DNA of 64,000 bases from an uncultured Myxococcales bacterium (GCA_903895725.1 CAITUV010000058.1:1-64000), one strand, 5' to 3'. Counted from the first letter of the stretch, positions 44,601 to 52,765 are shown. Made by a program: numbers and translations. The notes: generated from the sequence alone by a model not told the origin.

Positions 44601-44771
44601 CCGATGATCGTGGAGCAGGTGAGCAACCTGAGCCTCGGGAGCTTCCCCATCCCGGAGATTGACCTTTCCTCTCTGCTTCCCGGGCTCCCGCCCGGAACCA
44701 AGCTCTCGCTGGGCAACCTCGAGATCAAGATGAGCAAGGGCTACCTGGTGTTCGGCGGCGAGCTGCTGTAG
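41694..44771 (+). CDS. Large lipoprotein with Ig-like repeats and a TULIP/BPI-like C-terminal half
   Basis: A 1,025-aa lipoprotein (lipobox LQAC, C21). Residues ~25-450 hold four or five Ig-like beta repeats of about 90 residues (recurring D-E-T-P-E-T and V-T-C motifs, each with paired cysteines). From ~480 to the end the sequence alternates long amphipathic strands with few charges, many Leu/Ile/Val and repeated P-x-P-x-L turns (LPIPLPQLPG, FPIPEIDLSSLLPGLPPG), ending in KLSLGNLEIKMSKGYLVFGG. The end pattern resembles BPI/LBP-type TULIP lipid-binding proteins. If right, it could bind or move lipids or LPS at the envelope. This is recognition by pattern only. AAGGAGG precedes ATG 41694. It is convergent with the gene at 44778, 6 bp away. 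Confidence 0.7.
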   Translation: MQTRRILALAAMVSVLALQACGADAPVDLSNVTVETSVDTNLLNAGSTFTVACMVFDPEGKELDADTAFTVVPGKSVIVDGREVTANRPDVYTVTCSLVDGSFPDETPETVVVTKKNIASIETAIDPKQVVAGDPSQATCTVLNKDGQPVEWPVELVIEPTDGVTATGLTLNTEKPGTYSVACKTVDLPFVDETPETLEVVAGKPAFVRATIKEETVAAGTEVVVFCSLEDDHGNILEGLASPDPQEGIGVEGTTITPMKAGEYDVTCSPGDEALELEKISDHLSVYAGPAASVLLTAKPKKNVYKIDDKVEITGSAADAFGNPLEGYNVIITAPAGMKEVSGKYQFTKEGEFTFVGTLEPPDDAIKGELTLYCDETGPEIVLFKPERGATLTGESMVDVEGQVLDSLSPTVEIEINGKAVPVDAEGYFFHVVEGFHGMNILTVKGYDGFGNDSKIVQSFYYSTDYVDYSTGDIADVLLEQSLLIYLGQNFLDDGDHDKTHIDDLATLVEILLDSISLDMLGGSMPVVDTVIPNLVNLPLLNVAGFELTFTGDLGLTVYIDQISIAQPYVGMKSRDGGIDMTLSFSGTQDDPGIFVQLYIELNFLLNVQSKLGGNQLFTAGITPGVAVQTSLGVETLLVEASMDISKKPGEDIEFALANLNVEPKGIHIEPLQDLKIDLGSVNFNGNQLIDLPVVELGQLVSGINDILSSYIIDPVLNFVIPGLLDLLEPIIEDQVGNLIGDLLNQFEVVLPIPLPQLPGAEKPVEITFKTALSSVQFTTQGGELGLGAGFYAPKGIDREVLGSILRAGCGSGAFGTPVFDTAEKFQIGAAMDMVNELFFSLWYGGGLALNLDSSVLGGLSLDEYGVKDLGVATTFWLPPILDDCTAKGMVEVQIGDLLVDLSFSMMGMPVKISMFVSAALDAVLTGQGNEIGIQINGITDIGTQLIKVEGDLGLLGFDIEQLVEGVLVPMIVEQVSNLSLGSFPIPEIDLSSLLPGLPPGTKLSLGNLEIKMSKGYLVFGGELL

Positions 44772-44777
44772 CCGCGC

Positions 44778-45773
44778 TCAGCGGGCTGGGGGCAGGGTTC
44801 CGTCAAACAGCATCTTCACGCCGAGATAGGCTTTCTCACGCTCTCCAGACAAACGTGAGACCGCATCCCGAACGGGGACGGGAAGAGACTGCGAAGCCTG
44901 CTCCAGTCGTTTGAACGCACCGTCGTAGTAAGCCGTGACCGCCTCGAACCCGGCCGTCTGGGCGCTGCACTCGGCCGAAAGGAACTTGCCGGCCTCCTTG
45001 CGCATCGCTTCCGGGAACACGGAGAAGTCGGTGGTGCAGTAGTCATCCTTGGACGGATCGGCCAGCGCTGCGGGCGTCGAGCAGAGCTGAGAGAGGTACC
45101 TGGCAGCTGGCTGCTGGCACACACGTCCGACCACGGTCAACGTGATGTTCTGCCAGTTCCCGGCCGGTGCCTCCTGTCGCCGGTTGCACTCGTGGACCAG
45201 GTCCCTGACCGCCATCAGGTCGTCCAGGTAGGCCAGCTCCGGGAACTTCGCCACGGCCTCACGCCCTTCGAAGTAGCGGCTCTTGTTGCGAAACAGGATG
45301 CTCTGGAGTCCGTCTGCGTAGAGAGCGAGTGCCTCGGAGGCCTTGCGGACTTCCTCCGGGGCAGCGCTTTCCCGGGCCACCAGTCGAAACGTCTCGAGGA
45401 GCTCCTGGGCGAGGAGCTGGAAGTTTCGCGGGTCGGTCATGGGTCGCTCCAGCCTCCACGACATCCGGGTCTTCAGTTTCTCGTAGAGGGCCGCATCTTC
45501 AGAGAGCAGCGCGGCAATGAAGAGATCGAGGTGGGCCCGAGCCCGGTTGAATATGGCCTCGATTCCCACCGCGACGTCCTGCTTCTGCGAGGCGAGCTCG
45601 TCGAGCACCGCCATGCTCCGGTCGAACCCCTCCCCGAAGTCGGTTCCCTTGCTCGGAACGCCCTCCTTCTCCAGGAGTGTGCGCAACGAAACCGGCTCCT
45701 CGGTGCGACAACCGGAGATGACGTAGAGCACCAGGACGGCAACTGCTCCAACCCAGCCAATGCGATGCGTCAT
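44778..45773 (-). CDS. Lipoprotein of unknown function
   Basis: A 331-aa lipoprotein: signal peptide and lipobox VISGC (C22). The mature part is mostly alpha-helical with charged heptad-like stretches and four or so cysteines in the C-terminal third (C-N-R-R, V-C-Q-Q, L-C-S-T, D-Y-C-T-T, A-E-C-S). No known motif was seen. ATG 45773 has GGAGG with good spacing; the frame is open to 46826 but that part is opposite the pal gene. It converges with the TULIP-like gene and is divergent from pal. Confidence 0.75.
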   Translation of the reverse strand: MTHRIGWVGAVAVLVLYVISGCRTEEPVSLRTLLEKEGVPSKGTDFGEGFDRSMAVLDELASQKQDVAVGIEAIFNRARAHLDLFIAALLSEDAALYEKLKTRMSWRLERPMTDPRNFQLLAQELLETFRLVARESAAPEEVRKASEALALYADGLQSILFRNKSRYFEGREAVAKFPELAYLDDLMAVRDLVHECNRRQEAPAGNWQNITLTVVGRVCQQPAARYLSQLCSTPAALADPSKDDYCTTDFSVFPEAMRKEAGKFLSAECSAQTAGFEAVTAYYDGAFKRLEQASQSLPVPVRDAVSRLSGEREKAYLGVKMLFDGTLPPAR

Positions 45774-45906
45774 GACGGCCTCCATGGCAGCCTTGGCTGC
45801 GTACCACAGCGCCACGGTCCTGTCCATTCCGTTCGAACCGTCGTGCGGCCTGCCGGGCTCTCCGGAAGCCCCGGCGGGAGGGCGGAAGAAAATCGTCCGA
45901 TTTCGG

Positions 45907-45935
45907 TTGACAAGGCTTGGACCTTGCTCTAGGTT
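45907..45935 (+). promoter_or_regulatory. Promoter of pal-cpoB
   Basis: -35 TTGACA (45907-45912), 17-bp spacer, -10 TAGGTT (45930-45935). A second candidate, TTGACT (45949-45954), lies closer to the gene. The ATG is at 45996. Confidence 0.5.
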
Positions 45936-45995
45936 AGGCCCTGCTCCTTTGACTGGTAACGGTTTAATTTGATCATATGGACGGGAGGAATGACG

Positions 45996-46778
45996 ATGAA
46001 GAGTGGAATGTCCTGGAAGCTGGCGGTTCTGGCGATGGTGATTGGGGGATTCTTGGCCGTGGGCTGCGGCCCCAAGTACCCGAACTGCGAAGACGACAAG
46101 CACTGCAAGGAGCATGGCGAGTTCTGCGTCGATAAGCTCTGCCGTGAGTGCGCCACCACCGAGAACTGCGTTGCCAAGTCGGGCGACAAGTGCAAGATGT
46201 GCTCCTCGAACTACACCTGCGTCAAGGAGCCGGGATGCTGCCACAACGACCTCGATTGCCCCGGCGGCAAGTGCTGGAAGACCGAGGGCGCCGAGACCGG
46301 TCGCTGCGGCGGTGAGTGCCGGGCCGACAAGGATTGCCCCGAGGGTAAGGAGTGCATCGGCGAGAAGTGCGTGGCCAAGAAGGTCACCTGCGAGCAGTCC
46401 GGCTGCCCGGCCGGCAAGAAGTGCGAGAACCAGGTCTGCGTGTGGCTGTGCGACCCGCAGAACGTGTACTTCGACTTCAACGAGTACGCCCTGACCAAGG
46501 ACGCCCGCAAGATCCTCACGACCAATTCCGACTGCGTGAAGCAGGTGGGCGCGGCCATGTCGGTCGAGGGTCACTGCGACGAGCGCGGCACCGAGGAGTA
46601 CAACCTCACCCTCGGACAGCGCCGTGCCGACGCCTCCAAGAAGTTCCTCAAGGACAAGGGCGCCATCAAGACCGACATGACGACCATCTCCTATGGCGAG
46701 GAGCGACCGGTCTGCAACGAGTCCGCCGAGAGCTGCTGGTGGCGGAATCGTCGCGCCGAGTTCAAGTTCAAGGACTAA
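45996..46778 (+). CDS. pal: Peptidoglycan-associated lipoprotein (Pal-like) with a Cys-rich N-terminal insert
   Basis: A 260-aa lipoprotein (lipobox AVGC, C24). Between anchor and OmpA domain is a Cys-rich region of about 110 residues (CEDDKHCKEHGEFC, CCHNDLDCPGGKC, CRADKDCPEGKEC), an unusual addition to Pal. The C-terminal OmpA domain has VYFDFNEYALT and VEGHCDERGTEEYNL, the peptidoglycan-binding signature; Cys replaces the usual Thr in G-H-T-D. Pal links the outer membrane to peptidoglycan in the Tol-Pal system. GGGAGGA seven bases before ATG 45996 decides the start over in-frame TTG 45969 and ATG 45990. cpoB follows; tol genes are not in the window. Confidence 0.85.
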   Translation: MKSGMSWKLAVLAMVIGGFLAVGCGPKYPNCEDDKHCKEHGEFCVDKLCRECATTENCVAKSGDKCKMCSSNYTCVKEPGCCHNDLDCPGGKCWKTEGAETGRCGGECRADKDCPEGKECIGEKCVAKKVTCEQSGCPAGKKCENQVCVWLCDPQNVYFDFNEYALTKDARKILTTNSDCVKQVGAAMSVEGHCDERGTEEYNLTLGQRRADASKKFLKDKGAIKTDMTTISYGEERPVCNESAESCWWRNRRAEFKFKD

Positions 46779-46837
46779 TCCCCCTGAACGTGCCTGTTCC
46801 TCCCGTTGACCCGCTACTACTTGCAAGGACCCAGCTC

Positions 46838-47635
46838 ATGAAACTGCAACCCGACAGTCGCAGTCGCGCCCGGTTCCTGGCGGTCATCGCACTCATCGTC
46901 CTGCCCCTGACCTCTTGCGTCACCATGGGGCGGTACAACGCGCTCAAGGACCGCGTCACCGACCTCGAAACCCGGTCGGCCAAGGCCGAAGAGGACATGG
47001 TCACGCTCTCCACCCGCGTCGACAACCTCAAGGGGGTCGTCTACAAGGACCTCGAGGAAGTTCGGGGACGGCTGGCAGAGCTCTCGGCCGACCTTTCCGA
47101 CCAGAAGATGGAAGGGGCCAAGCACGACGGGCGTCTCCAGGAGCTCGAGTACAAGCTCAACGAGATTGCCAAGCGCGTCAAGGGGATCAAGGGGCTCGTC
47201 GAGGACCGCTTCGGTGCGGATTCCGATTCCCTGCCCGAGGACCTGCCGACCGAGGCCGACCCCATGTTCGAGGCCGGAATGGCGGCCTACAAGGGGAATC
47301 TGGCCCGCAAGTCCAGGGCCATCTTCCAGGAGTTCATCCGCCGCTTCCCCGACCACGACAAGACCGACGACGCGGAATTCATGGTCGGTGAGACCCTGTT
47401 TGCGGAGGGACGCTTCACCGAGGCCGTCAACGCGTTCAAGACGGTCTACGACCGCTACCAGACGGGCGACCGCTACCGGGAAGCCGTGCTTCGCATCGGC
47501 CTTTCGTACGTCCGCCTCAACAACTGCAAGAAGGCCCGCACCATCTACGACTTCGCCAAGAAGACCTTCAAGGGCACCGAGGAGGCCAAGACGGCCGAGA
47601 AGGAGCTCAAGGAGCTGGACAAGGTCTGCCAGTAG
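46838..47635 (+). CDS. cpoB: CpoB/YbgF-like cell-division coordinator lipoprotein
   Basis: A 265-aa protein with lipobox LTSC (C27), a coiled-coil region (about 35-125: heptads in ALKDRVTDLETRSAKAEEDM and following) and C-terminal TPR repeats (~145-260: AYKGNLARKSRAIFQEFIRRF, DAEFMVGETLFAEGRFTEAV). This is the CpoB (YbgF) layout, which couples Tol-Pal to peptidoglycan synthesis at division. It sits directly after pal, the conserved order in many proteobacteria. SD is weak (AAGGA). Usual length. Confidence 0.87.
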   Translation: MKLQPDSRSRARFLAVIALIVLPLTSCVTMGRYNALKDRVTDLETRSAKAEEDMVTLSTRVDNLKGVVYKDLEEVRGRLAELSADLSDQKMEGAKHDGRLQELEYKLNEIAKRVKGIKGLVEDRFGADSDSLPEDLPTEADPMFEAGMAAYKGNLARKSRAIFQEFIRRFPDHDKTDDAEFMVGETLFAEGRFTEAVNAFKTVYDRYQTGDRYREAVLRIGLSYVRLNNCKKARTIYDFAKKTFKGTEEAKTAEKELKELDKVCQ

Positions 47636-47640
47636 GATGG

Positions 47641-47709
47641 TCGATGGCTTGCCCCGAGCCAAGTCGAGGGGTCGATGGCTTGCCCCGAGCCAAGTCGAGG
47701 GGTCGATGG
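47641..47709. repeat. Two direct 31-bp repeats plus partial copy before mnmG
   Basis: Copies at 47641-47671 and 47672-47702, identical, beginning TCGATGGCTTGCCCCGAGCC and ending TCGAGGGG; a partial third copy begins at 47703. Their reverse complement resembles the motif near 14494-14515, so both belong to one interspersed family. The end of copy 2 supplies the AGGGG in front of the mnmG start codon. Confidence 0.85.
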
Positions 47710-49646
47710 TCGCCCTAATGGGCTCCCAACCAGGCAACCAGGTGTTTGACGCGGTAGTCGTCGGCGCCGGACACGCGGGGTGCGAGGCTGCTTTGGCGCT
47801 GGCCCGCATGGGGCACTCCACGCTCCTCGTCACGTTCCGGGTGGACCGCATCGCCTGGGCCTCGTGCAATCCCGCCATCGGTGGGCTGGCCAAAGGTCAT
47901 CTCACCTGCGAAGTCGATGCCCTGGGAGGCGAAATCGGGCAGGCAGCGGACGCGTGCGGTCTCCAGTTCCGAAGGCTCAATACCAGCAAGGGGCCAGCAG
48001 TCCGCTCCACCCGGGTCCAGATCGACATGGTCCGTTACTCGCAACGGATGCGGTCCGTGGTCACGACCACGCCGGGGCTGACGGTCGTGGAGGACGAGGT
48101 GGCCGAGGTTCTGCTTCAGGCGGAGGTCCTCCCTGGGGCCGCTGCCGGCGGCAGCACCCGCTCCGTTCGCGGCATCCGGCTCGTGCGGGGAGGCGAGGTG
48201 GAGTGCCGAGCCGTCGTGGTCACGGCCGGCACGTTCCTCAAGGGGGAGATCCACGTCGGCACGACCCGATACCCGGCAGGGCGGCACGGAGATCCTCCGG
48301 CCGGCCTTCTTTCGGATTGGCTGCGGCAAGCAGGCTTCCACCTTGGACGTCTCAAGACCGGGACCCCGGCGAGGCTGCACGGGCATTCGATCGACTTCTC
48401 CTCGATGAGGCTCCAGGATGGGGACGACCCGCCACCGACCTTCTCGTGGCGTCGGGTTCCGCCGCCGCTGCCTCGGGTGCCGTGCTACGAGACCAGCACG
48501 ACGCCGGCCACTCACCAGGTCATCCTGGACAACCTGCACCAGGCACCGCTGTTCACCGGTCAGATCAAGGGCCGGGGGCCTCGCTACTGCCCTTCCATCG
48601 AGGACAAGGTGGTCCGGTTCGAAGGCCGGGACAGCCACCACATCTACATCGAGCCCACCACGCTGGAGGCGGATCTCTACTACCCGAACGGCATCTCCAC
48701 GAGCCTGCCCGTGGATGTGCAGGAGAAGCTGCTTCACTCGATTCCGGGGCTGGAGCGGGCTGAGATGGCCGTGCCCGCGTATGCCATCGAGTACGACTTC
48801 GTGCCTCCCACCCAGATCGAGCTGACGCTTCAGACCCGCAGGGTCAAAGGGCTCTTCCTGGCCGGCCAGGTCAACGGGACCTCGGGCTACGAAGAGGCCG
48901 CTGCCCAGGGGATCCTGGCCGGCATCAACGCGGCCCTTCTCCTGCGGGGCGATGGCCCGCTCGTCCTGGCTCGCGACCAGGCCTATGCCGGCGTGCTGGT
49001 GGACGACCTGTCCACTCTGGGTACCGACGAGCCGTACCGGATGTTCACGTCGAGGGCGGAGTTCCGGCTGCTGCTGCGGGAAAGCAATGCCGCCACCCGC
49101 CTGACCCCGATCGGCCGCAAGGTGGGGCTGGTGAACGATGAGCAGTGGGCGGCATTCCAGGCTCGCCAGGCCCGGCTCGAGCGGGTTCGGGATGTCCTGG
49201 CAAAGGTGCGGGTCTCCCCTACCCCATCCGCCCAGGACCACCTGTCGGCCCGGGGTTCGAGCCCGCTTCGAGACACGGTACCGCTGGCGTCGCTGCTGGC
49301 TCGGCCGGAGCTGTCACTGGCTGCACTGGAGGTGTTCCACCCCGGGCTGTCGGACGGTCTCTTCCCCGACGAAGTGGAGGAGGCCGAAACCGAGATCAAG
49401 TTTGCCGGGTACATCGAGCGGGAGGTGAACATCGCCCGCAAGCTCACGCAGCTCGACGAGCGGCGCATACCGCCGGACCTCGACTACCGCAAGGTGGACA
49501 GCCTGACGGCTGAAGTGGTCGAGAAGCTCTCGCACGTCCGACCGGCCACGCTCGGACAGGCGTCGCGCATTCCCGGAATTACGCCGGCCGCATTGGCGAA
49601 TCTGCTCATCTTCCTGGGCAAGAAACGGGGGAAGGCGGACCGCTAG
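47706..49646 (+). CDS. mnmG: tRNA uridine 5-carboxymethylaminomethyl modification enzyme MnmG (GidA)
   Basis: A ~646-aa FAD-dependent enzyme that with MnmE installs the cmnm5 group at U34 of tRNA. Evidence: FAD-binding VVVGAGHAGCEAALA near the N-terminus, CNPAIGGLAKGHL, DALGGEIGQAAD, NTSKGPAVRSTR, the GTFL-K-G-E-I and RLKTGTPARL motifs, GRGPRYCPSIEDK, and NGTSGYEEAAAQG. Length is normal. The start is uncertain: ATG 47706 uses AGGGG from the direct repeat upstream, ATG 47718 lacks an SD but also fits. The frame is open far upstream through cpoB. It is convergent with the metalloprotease gene; 133 bp between them hold only a short GGGGG/CCCCC stem near 49738-49752. Confidence 0.93.
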   Translation: MVALMGSQPGNQVFDAVVVGAGHAGCEAALALARMGHSTLLVTFRVDRIAWASCNPAIGGLAKGHLTCEVDALGGEIGQAADACGLQFRRLNTSKGPAVRSTRVQIDMVRYSQRMRSVVTTTPGLTVVEDEVAEVLLQAEVLPGAAAGGSTRSVRGIRLVRGGEVECRAVVVTAGTFLKGEIHVGTTRYPAGRHGDPPAGLLSDWLRQAGFHLGRLKTGTPARLHGHSIDFSSMRLQDGDDPPPTFSWRRVPPPLPRVPCYETSTTPATHQVILDNLHQAPLFTGQIKGRGPRYCPSIEDKVVRFEGRDSHHIYIEPTTLEADLYYPNGISTSLPVDVQEKLLHSIPGLERAEMAVPAYAIEYDFVPPTQIELTLQTRRVKGLFLAGQVNGTSGYEEAAAQGILAGINAALLLRGDGPLVLARDQAYAGVLVDDLSTLGTDEPYRMFTSRAEFRLLLRESNAATRLTPIGRKVGLVNDEQWAAFQARQARLERVRDVLAKVRVSPTPSAQDHLSARGSSPLRDTVPLASLLARPELSLAALEVFHPGLSDGLFPDEVEEAETEIKFAGYIEREVNIARKLTQLDERRIPPDLDYRKVDSLTAEVVEKLSHVRPATLGQASRIPGITPAALANLLIFLGKKRGKADR

Positions 49647-49779
49647 TGCCCGCGACGAAACGACGTGAGCGAGGTGTCGGAGCTGGCCCCTGGCAGGCCC
49701 TGGGCAGGCCCGTCCTGGGCCCCTGCGCATCCTGAACGGGGGCGTTTCCCCCTCCCTCCGACCCAATCGCCTTGCTGCA

Positions 49780-51015
49780 CTACCGACCGATCGTGGCGAG
49801 CCACTCCTTTTGCGCCTCCTCGAGGCTGAGACCGTAGACCGACTGGAGCGCCACGCCAAAGTCCTTGGCCTTGTACAGCTCGGCGAGCATCTCGGGTCCG
49901 GCCCGGCCCAGGAGGAACTTCACGAACGACCCGGATATCGCATACGCGACCTCGGGCGGTGCCTTGAACCACCCCTCCCCGAGCATGGAGGCCAGGGAGA
50001 ACTCCCCGCCCTGGTTGGCCAGCATTGCGGCCGCCTCCTTGTGCAGGTCCCGCCCGGACTGGTCGAGCGCCACGGCAATTCCCTCGCCGATCAGCGCCTC
50101 CGTGGGCTCGCCCCAAGCCCGGAACGTGATCACGTGCGTCATCTCGTGCCCGGTCGACTGCCGGTCGCTACGTGACCCGAACCAGGAGTGGATCTCCCCC
50201 TTCTCCGCAATGGCAAAGCCGCTGTCCCGCTTCGTGTAGGTCTTGAGAAGGCCCTTGTCCGGATAGAAGAAACATTGGATGGGGTTCTGATCCACGCCCA
50301 GCCCGAGCGCGGACCGGATGGCCTTCTCGCCCTTGTCATACTCGCGGGAGAGCCACTCCTTGTCCTTGGCCGCGGCCCCCTCGGGATGGACCCGGACGGT
50401 GACGTGCTCCCCCTTTTCCGTCTTCCACTCCTCATAGGGCACGACGACCGGTTCGAGGAACTCCAGGGAGTTGGAGAAGCTCCGGGCCGTCTCCTCGGCC
50501 ATCGCACAGTCTGGATGCTCCTTGGTGCACACGCTGTACACGAGCGCCCCGAACCGATGCTGGTGCCTGCCGAATGCCATTCCACGGCTGGTCTCGCCGA
50601 AGTAGCGCAGCCGGCTGTCGGGAAGCCTCTCGATTCGGGCACCGGACTTCTCCAGGAAGGGGACGATCAGGGCCAGAGCATCGTCGGCCGAAGTCATCTT
50701 GACCTGGATGGCGACGACGAGGTCGAGCCCCTTTCCATCCGACCACACGTGCTCGGTGCCCCGCTGGTGGTACTGGAATCCGTCGGGCACGCACACGGCA
50801 AAGAGCTCTGCCGGTACCTGCTCACTGTTGAGCCCGGGGTAGCAGACCTGCGGTTTGCGGGCCTTCACGGCCCCTGGGGTCTGTTTGACGAATCCCTCCT
50901 GGACCTCCCCCGATGCTCCCGGGGCCAGCCCCTGCCCCGACGCAGGGCCGCCTACGCTCAGCAATGCGAGAATCAGGAGCGAGAGAAAGCACGCGCGGAT
51001 GCGATGTGAATTCAT
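49780..51015 (-). CDS. Periplasmic zinc metalloprotease-like protein (HExxH)
   Basis: A 411-aa protein with a signal peptide (about 1-28, ending ASG/GQG). The C-terminal half has the zinc-binding HEMTH at residues 290-294 and a downstream glutamate (about E311 in GEGIAVAL), a gluzincin/peptidase-MA-like arrangement. The N-terminal ~230 residues carry two or three cysteines and no recognised domain. Substrate unknown. AAGGAGG is ahead of ATG 51015 and the promoter lies at 51039-51067. The mature protein should act in the periplasm or outside. Confidence 0.8.
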   Translation of the reverse strand: MNSHRIRACFLSLLILALLSVGGPASGQGLAPGASGEVQEGFVKQTPGAVKARKPQVCYPGLNSEQVPAELFAVCVPDGFQYHQRGTEHVWSDGKGLDLVVAIQVKMTSADDALALIVPFLEKSGARIERLPDSRLRYFGETSRGMAFGRHQHRFGALVYSVCTKEHPDCAMAEETARSFSNSLEFLEPVVVPYEEWKTEKGEHVTVRVHPEGAAAKDKEWLSREYDKGEKAIRSALGLGVDQNPIQCFFYPDKGLLKTYTKRDSGFAIAEKGEIHSWFGSRSDRQSTGHEMTHVITFRAWGEPTEALIGEGIAVALDQSGRDLHKEAAAMLANQGGEFSLASMLGEGWFKAPPEVAYAISGSFVKFLLGRAGPEMLAELYKAKDFGVALQSVYGLSLEEAQKEWLATIGR

Positions 51016-51038
51016 GGCTTTGTCCTCCTTGCACATCC

Positions 51039-51067
51039 AGGCTACACGGGATGGAGCCGCGATGCAA
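51039..51067 (-). promoter_or_regulatory. Promoter of the metalloprotease gene
   Basis: Minus strand -35 TTGCAT (51062-51067), 17-bp spacer, -10 TAGCCT (51039-51044), 24 bp upstream of the ATG at 51015. Confidence 0.5.
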
Positions 51068-51089
51068 CAGGGCCGGTCAACCTTGAAAG

Positions 51090-51117
51090 TTGCGGACCCG
51101 GGGGACCGGCCTAGACT
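51090..51117 (+). promoter_or_regulatory. Promoter of mpl
   Basis: -35 TTGCGG (51090-51095), 16-bp spacer, -10 TAGACT (51112-51117). The ATG is 110 bp downstream at 51227, leaving a leader of about 100 bases in which no RNA structure was recognised. Confidence 0.45.
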
Positions 51118-51226
51118 GGAGGGCGGCCCGGGGCCTCGACGGCGTTGTCTGCCCTGCCCCGGCGCCCGGGTTGCGGCCGAGGGTCCGGAGCATGCTTGCG
51201 GGCACCTCGGCAACTGGAGGTTTCGG

Positions 51227-52687
51227 ATGCGGGCGCATCTCATCGGGATCTGCGGCACGGCGATGGCGGGAGTGGGAATCCTGCTCAAGGAGGCGGGACA
51301 TACGGTGACCGGATCGGATACGGCCTCCTATCCGCCCATGAGCACTCTGCTGGCCTCTCGCGGAATCGACATCCTGCCCGGGTGGAAACCTGAAAACGTC
51401 GGCCTGTCGGCCGACATGCCGGCGACCATCGTCCATCGACCGACCCCCAATGGCCGTGCGCTGCCCGAGGTCCCGCCGGACGTCGTGGTGGTGGGCAACG
51501 TGGCGCGACGGGACAATCCCGAGGTGCTCCGGGCGCAGGAGCTGGGCATCCCGCTCATCAGCATGCCGCAGACCATCGAACGGCAGTTCCTGCCCGCTCG
51601 CCAGTCGTTCGTGATTGCCGGCACGCACGGGAAGACTACGGTGACGTCGTGCACCGCCTGGCTGCTCTCCCACGCCGGGCGCGATCCGGGGTTCCTGGTG
51701 GGTGGCATCCCGTTGAACTTCGGCCGGAATGCGTACCTGGGACACGGCGGCGATTTCGTCATCGAGGGGGATGAGTACGACACGGCGTTCTTCGACAAGA
51801 AGGCCAAGTTCTTCCACTACAACCCGTCGCTGGCAGTCATCACGTCGCTCGAGTACGACCATGCGGACATCTATCCCGACATGGCAAAGCTCGTGTCCAC
51901 GTTCAAGGAGTTTGCGGACCTGGTGCCTCCGTTCGGCACTCTGGTCTACTGTGCCGACTATCCGATCCTCTCCGAGGTGGCCGCCTGCTGCACGGGACAG
52001 ACGCTGTCGTACGGCACGGTCCCGCAGGCCCAGGTCCGGGTGTCCGACATCCGGGTGGGCCCCGAAGGGACGGAGTTCAAGATCACGCTGCCGGGCGGGG
52101 CCGTGCACCCGGTGAAGCTGCCCATGTGGGGAGAGCACAACGCTCTCAATGCGACCGCAGCGGCCCTGCTGGCCAGGCAGGCCGGTGTGCCCATGCCCGA
52201 CATCCTTTCGGGGCTTGCCACGTTCAAGGGGGTCAAGCGCCGGTTCGAGACGCTCGCCGAAGCGTCCGGCGTCACGCTCATCGACGACTTCGCACACCAC
52301 CCGACCGCGGTTCGGGCCACGCTGTCTGCTGCCCGCACGCGCTTCCCCGACCGGCGCATCTTTGCCGCGTTCCACTTCGAGTCCAACACGTCTCGCCGAA
52401 AGGTCTTCGAAGCCGAGTACGCGCAGGCGTTCCGCGGAGCGGACCACGTCTTTCTCACGTTCCCGCTCAAGAAGAACGACAGCCTCAAGCCTGAGGACTA
52501 CCTCGACCCCAACGCGGTCCTTTCCGGCATCCGCACGTACGCGTCCTCGTGCCAGGCATTCGAGGACATGTCCCAGATGGGGGCGACCCTCGCCTCCCAG
52601 CTCAAGGCCGGCGACGTCGTGGTCGGCATGTCCGGCCGCGATTTCGGGCCCATGTACAAGGTGCTGCTGGAGAAGCTCAGAAGCTGA
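51227..52687 (+). CDS. mpl: UDP-N-acetylmuramate:L-alanyl-gamma-D-glutamyl-meso-diaminopimelate ligase
   Basis: Mpl reattaches recycled murein tripeptide to UDP-MurNAc, saving material for peptidoglycan synthesis. The 486-aa protein has the N-terminal Rossmann motif HLIGICGTAMAGVG (4-17), the ATP-binding GTHGKTT near 131-137, EGDEYDTAFFDKK, and the Mur-ligase middle motifs (GEHNALNATAA, DDFAHHPTAV). The G-T-A-M variant and E-G-D-E-Y-D separate Mpl from MurC. GGAGG precedes ATG 51227. Length normal. A GC-rich 8-bp hairpin at 52697-52716 follows. Confidence 0.92.
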   Translation: MRAHLIGICGTAMAGVGILLKEAGHTVTGSDTASYPPMSTLLASRGIDILPGWKPENVGLSADMPATIVHRPTPNGRALPEVPPDVVVVGNVARRDNPEVLRAQELGIPLISMPQTIERQFLPARQSFVIAGTHGKTTVTSCTAWLLSHAGRDPGFLVGGIPLNFGRNAYLGHGGDFVIEGDEYDTAFFDKKAKFFHYNPSLAVITSLEYDHADIYPDMAKLVSTFKEFADLVPPFGTLVYCADYPILSEVAACCTGQTLSYGTVPQAQVRVSDIRVGPEGTEFKITLPGGAVHPVKLPMWGEHNALNATAAALLARQAGVPMPDILSGLATFKGVKRRFETLAEASGVTLIDDFAHHPTAVRATLSAARTRFPDRRIFAAFHFESNTSRRKVFEAEYAQAFRGADHVFLTFPLKKNDSLKPEDYLDPNAVLSGIRTYASSCQAFEDMSQMGATLASQLKAGDVVVGMSGRDFGPMYKVLLEKLRS

Positions 52688-52696
52688 AATCCAGCA

Positions 52697-52716
52697 CCGG
52701 CCGATCGGTCGGCCGG
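52697..52716 (+). terminator. Possible terminator hairpin after mpl
   Basis: Perfect stem CCGGCCGA / TCGGCCGG with a TCGG loop, beginning 10 bp after the mpl stop codon. It has no T-run, so intrinsic termination is uncertain; it could also be a cruciform or attenuator. Confidence 0.35.
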
Positions 52717-52729
52717 GAGACCCGCCGCA

Positions 52730-52765
52730 GATTCCAAGTCAGGTTCCAGGTCAGGTTCCAAGTCA
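52730..52765. repeat. Three tandem 12-bp repeats before the ATPase gene
   Basis: Units GATTCCAAGTCA, GGTTCCAGGTCA and GGTTCCAAGTCA at 52730, 52742 and 52754. They lie just upstream of the ATPase promoter and could be binding sites or a slippage tract. Confidence 0.8.

Noticed and set aside
49738..49752. GGGGG/CCCCC stem as a bidirectional terminator of mnmG and the metalloprotease
   Set aside because: Stem of only 5 bp with no T-run; too weak to annotate.
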